A stretch of 64,000 bases of DNA from Acetobacterium wieringae (lineage in GTDB: Bacteria > Bacillota > Clostridia > Eubacteriales > Eubacteriaceae), in contig NZ_LKEU01000027.1 of assembly GCF_001766835.1 (NCBI RefSeq), forward strand, positions 1 through 64,000. Reading direction: 5' to 3'. Shown in pieces: positions 53,821 to 61,502 of the stretch. Every line of letters begins with the position of its first letter. Within the stretch, counting starts at the first letter, position 1. The translations under genes and the position numbers were made by a program. Below the pieces are notes generated by a model, which did no database searches, was not told the origin of the DNA, and was given only the letters and a program-made list of their open reading frames with translations.

Positions 53821-55557
53821 ATAGCTAAATATTGCAGGGAAACCGAAGATTTTGAATTTGACAATCGCGTTAATAATTTGATGTGGACCATCTGTGGCAA
53901 TTATGAGGACGAAATGCCCGAAAATGAAAAGGCAAATCGCTCAAAATTTAATGCGCTATATTTTGGAATCATCTCAGGTGCCCGTCGAAAGTATGTGGAC
54001 TGGCATCTAATCAACCAATACATTGAGTGGCGGAGTTGTTCAGGGTTTTCCAGAGAAAAGCTGCAGGCAATTCTTTTGCCAGCAATTGATGCAATGGCGA
54101 TTAATTTGTTAACAGTGGAGAGACCAGGAATTCCCGATATACAAAAAAAAGCCTGTTTAGAGATTATTGATAAACTAAAGTCACCGGTTTCTGATTGTTT
54201 AACCGATGAAATCGAGTTTTCAATGTTTTCAGTTCTTGCGGGCATCAGTGTAAGCGTAAGACCGATCATGCGTGAATTAGCATTGGAACTAATCAGTATA
54301 GCCAAAACAAACGAACTTCAAAATTTAATCGAAGAAATAGATGAAGTATATATCAGATTTTTTAGGATAAATGACCATGTTCAATTTGATATGCAAAGTA
54401 TTTTAGAGAGTCATCCCCGACCGTTGGTTAAAACAAAAAATTTATCTGAAAGTGTTTTAAATTCAGAGTTGTTAAATAAAGAATCCAGTAAAGTAGCAGA
54501 ACTTGAAAAGACAATGAGCGGAGAACGACAGACAGAATACAGAAGCGAGGATAATGAATTTGTTGAGGCTCTGAATCGTCAAGCTGAATTGAATTGTGGG
54601 GAATCCTATCTTAAAGGAGTGCTTGTCAGAAGAATCGAAAGTCGATTATGTAAAGGGCCTCATCGAGATTGCCAGCTTCATTTCACAGAGGGGTTAATAC
54701 GTAGTAAAAATAATAACCAAATGCAGTTAAAACGGGCCCAAAAATGTTTGGAACAGAACCGGTCTGCTTATGAAAAGAAACAACAGATTTATGAAGCAAC
54801 AATAAATCGATTAAAAAAAACATTGATACAAACGTTAAGAGCAGAACAATCAATATACCCTATTTCCAGTGATTCAGGGAGAATTAATGCCCAAAAGCTG
54901 TGGCGGTTGGGCCGTGTTCCGGCAACAAGACTATTTAAAAAAATGGAAAGCAATGATAATGGGAAGTATGTTGTTGATTTGATGATTGATAGTAGTCATT
55001 CTCAGTTTTTCAAACAAGCAACAGTAGCAATCCAGGCGTATATTATTGTACGGGCAATTGTTGGCGCTGGAATTCCTTGTCGCGTTAATGGATTTTACAG
55101 TTTTTTTGATTATACGATCCTTAAACGGTACCGCGATTATGATGATGATTTAAAACAGACTGAAAATATTTTCGAATATAGCTGTGAGGGATGCAATCGA
55201 GATGGTCTTGCGATAAAGAGTGTTTGTAATACTCTTTATACACGGGCTGAGGAGAATAAGATTTTAATTGTCTTAAGTGATGGAAAACCAAATGACATTC
55301 ATTTGCCAACCAGGAATAGTGGTAAAGAATTTCGCGGTGCAATTTCCTATTCTGGAGGGATTGGTATCGATGATACAGCCAAAGAAGTCAGAATTGCCCG
55401 GCAAAGAGGGATAATGGTGTTGGGTATTTTTACAGGTGATGAAAAAGACCTGAAAGCCGAGAAGCTTATTTATGGCAAAGATTTTATCTTTACCAGAGAA
55501 ATGAAGCATTTTGGCGATATTATTGCAGCCTATTTAAAAAGAATAATCACCAGTTGA
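53821..55557 (+). CDS. VWA-domain protein of NorD/CobT type (possible ATA start)
   Basis: 578 residues if read from ATA 53821, or 559 from TTG 53878. AAGGAGGG (53806-53813) stands at ideal distance from ATA 53821, and the 19 codons between look coding (AKYCRETEDFEFDNRVNNL), while TTG 53878/ATG 53881 lack any ribosome binding site. The C-terminal VWA domain has the metal-site motif DSSHS near the middle of VVDLMIDSSHSQFF, then ILIVLSDGKPNDIH and GIDDTAKEVRIARQRGIMVLGIF, as in NorD. A charged linker precedes it. NorD/CobT proteins pair with MoxR-type ATPases, here the one at 48254, to act on a metalloenzyme. Confidence 0.85.
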   Translation: MAKYCRETEDFEFDNRVNNLMWTICGNYEDEMPENEKANRSKFNALYFGIISGARRKYVDWHLINQYIEWRSCSGFSREKLQAILLPAIDAMAINLLTVERPGIPDIQKKACLEIIDKLKSPVSDCLTDEIEFSMFSVLAGISVSVRPIMRELALELISIAKTNELQNLIEEIDEVYIRFFRINDHVQFDMQSILESHPRPLVKTKNLSESVLNSELLNKESSKVAELEKTMSGERQTEYRSEDNEFVEALNRQAELNCGESYLKGVLVRRIESRLCKGPHRDCQLHFTEGLIRSKNNNQMQLKRAQKCLEQNRSAYEKKQQIYEATINRLKKTLIQTLRAEQSIYPISSDSGRINAQKLWRLGRVPATRLFKKMESNDNGKYVVDLMIDSSHSQFFKQATVAIQAYIIVRAIVGAGIPCRVNGFYSFFDYTILKRYRDYDDDLKQTENIFEYSCEGCNRDGLAIKSVCNTLYTRAEENKILIVLSDGKPNDIHLPTRNSGKEFRGAISYSGGIGIDDTAKEVRIARQRGIMVLGIFTGDEKDLKAEKLIYGKDFIFTREMKHFGDIIAAYLKRIITS

Positions 55558-55795
55558 ATTTTTAGGAAGTGTTTAAAATATTGAATCGTCTCAAGTTTTG
55601 TGTATTTTCAAAAATGGAAGTAGTGCAATGAAAAGAATGAAGGGGTAAGGGATCGATTGAGAGAATGGCGCTTGCTCGGTGAGAGAGACTACGAAGTGAT
55701 TGTAGAGCAGCACTGCTAAAATAAGATCTCTTGATCTTTGCCGCTTGCGACGTAATAGTATTTCCCATAAGTGGTTGCGGCTAATATGTATCATT

Positions 55796-55845
55796 ATATA
55801 TACGACCGATTCCATTGAGGATATATACGACCGATTCCATTGAGG
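55796..55845. repeat. Perfect 25-base tandem direct repeat
   Basis: The unit ATATATACGACCGATTCCAT plus TGAGG occurs twice in a row without a mismatch (55796-55820, 55821-55845). The second copy is part of the transposase remnant (TTDSIEGF), so the first is a local duplication. Confidence 0.9.
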
Positions 55846-56026
55846 GATTCACCCGGCAGCTCAGGAAAGTGACGAAAAGAAAAACAATATTTCAATCCGA
55901 GATGGTCTCTTTAAAATGCTGTATCTGGCCACCATGGATATCACCCAAAAGTGGACCGGTCGAAGAAAAGATTGGGGCCAGATTCACTCCCAGTTGGAAA
56001 TCTTTTTTTCTGAGCGGCTGGATTAA
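55821..56026 (+). pseudogene. IS256-family transposase, 3' remnant with frameshift
   Basis: The first frame reads TTDSIEGFTRQLRKVTKRK, the conserved IS256 C-terminal signature. After a frame change near 55900 it continues KMLYLATMDITQKWTGRRKDW and ends IFFSERLD at TAA 56024. The DDE catalytic region is missing, so the remnant is inactive. Confidence 0.8.
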
Positions 56027-56124
56027 TCACCAATAATCACATCAGGGCATTTTGGAGTAAGATCCAGACTTGCTTTTTATTGACATGCAATCAATTCGGA
56101 TTATAATACAGGTAAGGGGCAAGC

Positions 56125-56296
56125 GTCATTTTAATGCCCTTGCCCCTTAATTAAATTCTCTATTCTACATCAATTTTCGCAAATACACAAAACTTGAAAC
56201 ACTCCCCAAAGAGTCATTTTTAATGGCCTTGCCCCTTAATTAAATTGTCTATTCTATATCAATTTTAGCAAATACACGAAACTTGAAACGCTCCCG
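56125..56296. repeat. Two tandem copies of an ~83-base sequence
   Basis: Bases 56125-56207 and 56213-56296 align over their whole length with a few differences (both run from GTCATTTT through TTGCCCCTTAATTAAATT to AAACTTGAAACRCTCCC). They contain the presumed IS256 terminal repeat. A perfect ten-base hairpin, AAGGGGCAAG / CTTGCCCCTT (56114-56148), overlaps the first copy. Confidence 0.8.
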
Positions 56297-56313
56297 TTTA
56301 TAACAATATTGAT

Positions 56314-56958
56314 TTATTTTCGAAACATATCTACTGTAATATAACCTTCCGGCGGGATAATTAGATAACTATCATCAATTACACCATCTAACATATTTAA
56401 GAGCAGATGGATATCACCATGAGTTTCTCGTAGTTGTAAACCTAAACGTTCAGCAACGTTAGAACAATCATGGCGAACACGATTTTCTTCAATTCCAGTA
56501 TTGACATACAATAGATAACGATAGTTTTTGTACATGGCTTTTACTACACGTAAAGCACGTTTTTCTCCGTGCTTTTCTTTTATTCGGTCATATTCATAGC
56601 CAAGGTTTTCATTACCCCATAGCCAGCCCTGCGAAATAAAATAGGAAGTGCGTCGCATTTCGTTAACTTCTGGATTATGATAGAGTAAAACTTCAATACA
56701 GTCTTCAACTTTAGGAATAACAATGGGACATTGACGTGCTTGAATACCACATAATGCTTGCCCGCAATGGCCATACAAAAGATAAATAATATCAGCGTCA
56801 CGATGTGCATCAATGGCAGACTGGACTTTTTTATGAAGTGTTTCAGGTATGTTATGAAGATGATCTTCTAACCAATCAAACTCAAAATCTGCGGAGTTTT
56901 CATAATATTTCTCGATTTCTTTGCGAATTACGCTACACCCGATTACAATATTTTTCAC
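56314..56958 (-). CDS. DUF1638 family protein
   Basis: 214 residues. The family pattern is visible: VIGCSVIRKEIEKY, ADIIYLLYGHCGQALCGI, CPIVIPKVEDCIEVLL, then YFISQGWLWG and a C-terminal PPEGYITVDMFRK. Function is unproven; DUF1638 genes commonly sit with corrinoid methyltransferase and MetH-activation-type genes in methanogens and acetogens. Here it lies just beyond the IS remnant, opposite in direction to the cluster holding two MetH-activation-like genes, which may be a relic of linkage. Confidence 0.85.
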   Translation of the reverse strand: MKNIVIGCSVIRKEIEKYYENSADFEFDWLEDHLHNIPETLHKKVQSAIDAHRDADIIYLLYGHCGQALCGIQARQCPIVIPKVEDCIEVLLYHNPEVNEMRRTSYFISQGWLWGNENLGYEYDRIKEKHGEKRALRVVKAMYKNYRYLLYVNTGIEENRVRHDCSNVAERLGLQLRETHGDIHLLLNMLDGVIDDSYLIIPPEGYITVDMFRK

Positions 56959-57141
56959 ACAATAGTACCTGCCTTCTTATTATGATAGAATTATATTAAG
57001 GAAGTATACAGGTGTCAATATGCAAAAAAATGGACATCAATCATTTATTATACCTGAAATTAACCATGGGTTTTAAGTAGCGATCCTGGCAGGAATAGAC
57101 GATGCAGATATCCTAATCAAAATAAATTTTCGAAACACAAC

Positions 57142-57189
57142 TTGACAGGCTAGCGTTCATTAGCTATAATATGGCTAATGAACGCTAGC
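57142..57189. promoter_or_regulatory. tetR promoter framed by a 16-base perfect inverted repeat
   Basis: TTGACA (57142-57147), 17-base spacer, TATAAT (57165-57170). GCTAGCGTTCATTAGC (57149-57164) and its exact reverse complement (57174-57189) flank the -10 box, which occupies the loop. Binding of the TetR product would block the promoter directly. Confidence 0.92.
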
Positions 57190-57220
57190 TTTTATTTTGC
57201 AGAATGATTAAGGAGACGTG

Positions 57221-57856
57221 ATGACAAAACGTAATACCAGGGAAATAATATTGGAGGAAGCACTGAATCTGTTTGCCGTAAAAGGATATCAGAGCGTGAC
57301 AGTCAAAGAAATCGCCCATGCGGTGGGAATTAAAGACAGCTCACTTTACAAGCATTTTGACAGTAAACAGGCCATTTATGATACCTTGCTGGAGTGGATG
57401 AATCAGAAGTTTGAAGAAACCGTGACATTTTACCGGTTGCCCCAGGGAGAAATTGAAAGTGTCGCCCGGGAATATGGCCGCAATGATCTGATCTGGCTTA
57501 AAAAAGCCTGTGAAGCCGTTTTTCTGTTTTTTCTGAAAGATCCACAGGCTGCCAAGTTTCGTCGAATGTTGACGATTGAGCAGTATAAAAGTGATAATGC
57601 GGCCAAAACCTTAAACAGCTGGTTTTTTAATGACGCCATTCGCTTTCAAACGGATTTGTTTAAAGAGATGATCAAACAGGGAAGCTTTAGAGACGGGCCA
57701 CCCCAGATTATTGCCTTACAATTTTACGGACCCTTTTATACCCTTTTATGCCAATATGACCAGCTACCGGAAAAAGAAGCTGAAGCACTGGAATTGTTGA
57801 TGGCCCATATCGAGCAGTTCGCTGCCATTTATCAAATACGAAATGAGGAATGTTAA
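57221..57856 (+). CDS. TetR/AcrR-family regulator
   Basis: 211 residues. The HTH reads REIILEEALNLFAVKGYQSVTVKEIAHAVGIKDSSLYKHFDSKQ; the C-terminal part (about 60-205) is a helical ligand domain. AAGGAG precedes ATG 57221. The stop overlaps the radical SAM start (TAATG), so the two form one autoregulated unit behind the palindromic promoter. Confidence 0.92.
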   Translation: MTKRNTREIILEEALNLFAVKGYQSVTVKEIAHAVGIKDSSLYKHFDSKQAIYDTLLEWMNQKFEETVTFYRLPQGEIESVAREYGRNDLIWLKKACEAVFLFFLKDPQAAKFRRMLTIEQYKSDNAAKTLNSWFFNDAIRFQTDLFKEMIKQGSFRDGPPQIIALQFYGPFYTLLCQYDQLPEKEAEALELLMAHIEQFAAIYQIRNEEC

Positions 57857-58929
57857 TGAATCTAAATAAAATGATGGATCAGGGCATTGCCCAAATAATG
57901 ACAACCGCTGGTCGGTTCTATCTGAATAATGCTAAAGGCCGGGCCTTTTTAATGGGACTGCTGCCGGAGTTGGCTAAAAGTAGGGCCCATCGCAAGAAAC
58001 AGGAGAAAGAAGGGCTCCACGTACCGCCGTTTCTGATTGCCAGTATCGCTTCCCAATGTAATCTTCACTGCGCTGGCTGTTATGCCCGGGCAGGCGGTAG
58101 CTGCGGTACCAGTAGCGGAAAAAGGGATATGGATGCCGGGCAATGGGGACATATCTTTGATCAGGCGGCAAGATTGGGCGTTGCCTTTATTTTGCTGGCT
58201 GGCGGGGAACCCTTTTTACGCCGGGATATCCTGGATCTGGCCGGGGCTAACCCAAATGTGATTTTCCCGATTTTTACCAATGGCACAATGCTGGATCAGC
58301 AGACCATTGAGTTTCTGGACAGCCATCGCAATCTGATCCCGATTCTCAGTATCGAAGGAAATGCCAAAGAAACTGATACCCGCCGGGGAATCGGAACCCA
58401 TGCGCAGATTGAAGCGGCCATGGTCGCCTTGAAAACGCGTAAAATCCTGTTTGGAGCAGCCATTACGGTTACCCGGGAAAATTTGGAGTTGGTGACCAGA
58501 AATGATTTTGTTGAAGCACTGGAGAAGAAAGGTTGTGGGGTGACCCTGTATGTGGAATATGTTCCGGCTGAAGCCGGAACTGAGGATCTGGTGCTTATGC
58601 AAAGTGAAATAAAGCAACTCCAGGTGATTTGTCTGGAGCTTCGAAAATCCTTCCGACGGATGGTGGTCTTGTCCTTCCCCGGTGATGAGGAGGAAATGGG
58701 CGGCTGCCTGGCTTCCGGGCGGGGATTTTTTCATATCAATCCCACGGGTGATGCCGAGCCCTGTCCCTTTTCACCCCACGCCAAACAGAACCTGGCCAGT
58801 GATTCGGTGGAAGCGGTACTCCGCTCCCAATATTTTGCAGATCTCCGAGAGCTGGCCGAACGGGTCGGACATCATGGTGGGTGTACCTTATTTGAGGAAA
58901 AAGAACAGGTTGAAAAATTGTGGGCTTAG
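57856..58929 (+). CDS. Radical SAM protein with SPASM-like C-terminus
   Basis: 357 residues. The cluster motif is CNLHCAGCYARAGG near residue 70, followed by ILLAGGEPFLRRDIL and FPIFTNGT. The C-terminus has cysteines in GGCLASGRGFFHINPTGDAEPCPF and GGCTLF, suggesting a further Fe-S site as in SPASM-type enzymes. The N-terminal 50 residues are basic and helical. ATG 57856 overlaps the TetR stop and has GAGGA upstream; ATG 57850 is possible. Substrate unknown. Confidence 0.87.
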   Translation: MNLNKMMDQGIAQIMTTAGRFYLNNAKGRAFLMGLLPELAKSRAHRKKQEKEGLHVPPFLIASIASQCNLHCAGCYARAGGSCGTSSGKRDMDAGQWGHIFDQAARLGVAFILLAGGEPFLRRDILDLAGANPNVIFPIFTNGTMLDQQTIEFLDSHRNLIPILSIEGNAKETDTRRGIGTHAQIEAAMVALKTRKILFGAAITVTRENLELVTRNDFVEALEKKGCGVTLYVEYVPAEAGTEDLVLMQSEIKQLQVICLELRKSFRRMVVLSFPGDEEEMGGCLASGRGFFHINPTGDAEPCPFSPHAKQNLASDSVEAVLRSQYFADLRELAERVGHHGGCTLFEEKEQVEKLWA

Positions 58930-58962
58930 CCGTTAGGATAAGCGATTAAAACATCAAACTAA

Positions 58963-59003
58963 AAACAGCATCGTGTGTTTGCCTAATACACACGATGCTG
59001 TTT
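58963..59003. terminator. Bidirectional terminator
   Basis: AAACAGCATCGTGTGT and ACACACGATGCTGTTT form a perfect 16-base stem with a nine-base loop, between the convergent radical SAM and P-II-like genes. Confidence 0.9.
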
Positions 59004-59059
59004 GACATTTCAGAAAAAGTCGATAAAAAAAGTTTTCAATCATCAGCCGAGGGTCTGTC

Positions 59060-59746
59060 TCAATGATTATTTTGGTATAAGCCATAGGTTCGGTTGATGC
59101 CGATCGTGAAGATAATTCCATTTCCCGGCTTGTCCATTTCAGTAGCATCCTGGATGGCATTGACAACCGTTTCCGTCTTTTCTGTTTCCAAAATCATCAT
59201 CACGACTTCTTTTTCCGGTTCAATATCCATGGCAAAGAGTTTTGCGTATTCATGAACACCCGAGCCCCGGGCATTAATAATGGTTCCGCCGTTAGCACCG
59301 GCGGCCTCAGCTGCGCTGACAACCGTTTCCGCATTGCCGCGATCGACAATCACAAATATTGCCTCATACATTGTTTTATTGACTCCTTTGTCTTCATGTA
59401 TTTTATCATAGGAACAATTTCGAACGCCTAAAAAATTATTTAACTCAGCTGTAAAGGCAATCCCGTGATGGGCTTTGGCAAATTTGAATTTACGGCTGAT
59501 TTCCTCAGCAGCTGTTTCAATTTTTCCGGTCTGGGCAATCATCAGAACCACTTCGACGCGTTCATCACAAATGTCCAGAAAATCATTGACCAGGCAATGC
59601 TGGGTGCCCTTTCCCAAAAAGATCGTTCCACCGGAAATCCCGCATTTTTTACCCAGCTGCAGGATCTTGGAACCAACCCCGAAATTGACAATGACGGCCA
59701 GGATTTCATAGTTCTTTTTTGTGATTAAATTTTCATGAGTACTCAT
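59060..59746 (-). CDS. Tandem P-II-like (GlnB-fold) regulatory protein
   Basis: 228 residues in two similar halves. Each reads like a P-II ferredoxin-like fold: NYEILAVIVNFGVGSKILQLGKKCGISGGTIFLGKGT and MYEAIFVIVDRGNAETVVSAAEAAGANGGTIINARG, with VEVVLMIAQT and KEVVMMILET strands following. P-II-like proteins bind nucleotides and gate transporters. It overlaps the DUF1538 membrane gene by 14 bases, so it is almost certainly that protein's regulator. Confidence 0.85.
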   Translation of the reverse strand: MSTHENLITKKNYEILAVIVNFGVGSKILQLGKKCGISGGTIFLGKGTQHCLVNDFLDICDERVEVVLMIAQTGKIETAAEEISRKFKFAKAHHGIAFTAELNNFLGVRNCSYDKIHEDKGVNKTMYEAIFVIVDRGNAETVVSAAEAAGANGGTIINARGSGVHEYAKLFAMDIEPEKEVVMMILETEKTETVVNAIQDATEMDKPGNGIIFTIGINRTYGLYQNNH

Positions 59747-61226
59747 TTTCGGAGAGTCCTCCTTTAACTGTTTTAATTTTAAAGATCAGGCCCAGAATTT
59801 CCAGGGCAATAATCGGCATCAGGGCAACCATGGCAATCAGTCCAAAACCATCGACTAGCACATTGGCGCCTTCGATGGATTCGGCCGCACCCTGGGCAAA
59901 AGCAAGGATAAAGGTCGCTGTCATTGGGCCGGAAGAAACTCCGCCGGAATCAAAAGACATCCCGACAAACAGTTTGGGCACCAGATAGCTTAAAACCACT
60001 GCCAGGATATAGCCGGGCAGCAGATAATGCCAGAGTTTAATTTCAGGAACAATAATCCGCAACATCGACAAGCCCACCGCCAGCGATACCCCCAGCGATA
60101 AGGCAACCAGAACGACCTTTCGCTTTAAGTAGCCGCTGGTGACATCTTCAATTTGCTTGGTCAATACATAAACTGCTGGCTCAGCCAGAATAACTACCAG
60201 ACCCAAGAGTGCCCCAATGGCGATCAGCACCGCTTTATTGTCGATGCTGGCAATAGTATAACCGACCAGGGTTCCTACGTCCATAAATCCGGCGTTGACA
60301 CCGGTTAAAAAAAGCACCAGACCAATCAGGGTATAAACTAAACCCTTGATAATGCGTTTGAGCGGTTTCTTTTTTAATTTAAAGGAGATCATCTGAAAAA
60401 CAATAAAGATGATAACAATCGGCAGCAGAGCCAGCACCACCTCGTAAAGAACCGTCGGCAGTTTATTGATAAAAGGCAGGATTACGGCAGTTGAGGCAGA
60501 AAGGCTACTGTCAAGACTGCCGCTGATTTCTTTGGTACCCTTTAAAACACTCATAATCATTACCGCCAGGATGGCACCGGTCGAGGCAATGCCAACCAGA
60601 CCAAAACTGTCATCTTCTGAGGCTTTACCCTTCTTTAATGATGAAATTCCCAGAGCGAGTGCCAGAATAAAGGGAACCGTCAGTGCCCCGGTAGTGGCTC
60701 CAGAGGCATCAAAAGAAATGGCCAGAAATTCCTGGGAAGTAAAGAAAGAAATAATCAGAATGACGCCATAGATGAGCGTCAGGAGCAGGCTTAGGAATTT
60801 GTTATAAATAATACGTAAAAAACCAACTGTCAGCAGCAGCGCAATCCCGACGGAAACACAGAGGATGATTTCGGTTTTAGTGATGACATTGGCAGAAACA
60901 AGCGCCACCTGACCGGCCAGAATATGGAGGTCCGGCTCCGCCACCGAGATGAAAAAACCAAGTATCAAACCAGAAAGAATGACGATTGAAACCTTATTGC
61001 TTTTGGCGATATGGGTTCCCATCAGATTACCGATAGGGGTAATACCCAGATCTACGCCGAAGAGAAAAATTGTCAAACCGACAACAATCAAAAACGCCCC
61101 CAGCAAAAAACGCAGCATGATAGGGGTGTCAATGGGAACAAGGGTAAAACTTAAGATGACGACAATCAAGGTGATTGGCAGAACCGAAACCAGAACTTCT
61201 TTGAATTTCTCAAAAAGTATATTCAC
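59733..61226 (-). CDS. DUF1538 membrane protein (putative transporter)
   Basis: 497 residues, about twelve to fourteen helices in two homologous halves. FDASGATTGALTVPFILALALGIS and FDSGGVSSGPMTATFILAFAQG are matched repeats with a conserved (S)FD(A/S)(S/G)G-TG/SG motif, likely the pore region; GVDLGITPIGNLMG and GVNAGFMDVGTLVG are a second repeated pair. Transported substrate is unknown. GGAGG precedes ATG 61226. Downstream overlap with the P-II-like gene suggests nucleotide-controlled transport. Confidence 0.87.
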   Translation of the reverse strand: MNILFEKFKEVLVSVLPITLIVVILSFTLVPIDTPIMLRFLLGAFLIVVGLTIFLFGVDLGITPIGNLMGTHIAKSNKVSIVILSGLILGFFISVAEPDLHILAGQVALVSANVITKTEIILCVSVGIALLLTVGFLRIIYNKFLSLLLTLIYGVILIISFFTSQEFLAISFDASGATTGALTVPFILALALGISSLKKGKASEDDSFGLVGIASTGAILAVMIMSVLKGTKEISGSLDSSLSASTAVILPFINKLPTVLYEVVLALLPIVIIFIVFQMISFKLKKKPLKRIIKGLVYTLIGLVLFLTGVNAGFMDVGTLVGYTIASIDNKAVLIAIGALLGLVVILAEPAVYVLTKQIEDVTSGYLKRKVVLVALSLGVSLAVGLSMLRIIVPEIKLWHYLLPGYILAVVLSYLVPKLFVGMSFDSGGVSSGPMTATFILAFAQGAAESIEGANVLVDGFGLIAMVALMPIIALEILGLIFKIKTVKGGLSENEYS

Positions 61227-61502
61227 ATGATCAACCTCCTTCCACAGTATCAGATTAAACCACTAGATAAAAATCAGCCAGCGTTTTGAATTATCAAGCA
61301 AGCTTTATAATTGGAAACGAAAACAAGGCTAACAATTCTGCCTTTATTATACTAAAGAAAAAGAATTAGCACAATGGCTAGCCGGAGTTTAACAAAATTT
61401 AGTATTTATGATATAATTTAGCATAAATCGATCAAATTAAAAGTAGTATTTATTTAAATGAATTAGGACAAAAAGTTTATTTTGTGGAAGCGAGGGATAT
61501 AA

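Larger units (their letters stand above)
55566..56296 (+). mobile_element. Decayed IS256-family element
   Basis: Only the 3' end of a transposase gene remains (55821-56026). The left boundary, just after the VWA gene, contains GGAAGTGTTT and CAAGTTTTGTGTATTT; the right boundary contains the complements of similar strings (AAATACACAAAACTTGAAACACTCCC, with a diverged second copy). These look like the element's terminal repeats. Most of the internal transposase sequence is deleted. Confidence 0.6.

Noticed and set aside
55796..56296. Direct repeats considered as a CRISPR array
   Set aside because: Only two copies of each unit, no spacers, and they coincide with IS256 sequences.
58216..58734. 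172-codon minus-strand frame
   Set aside because: Antisense to the radical SAM gene, no ribosome binding site or family.
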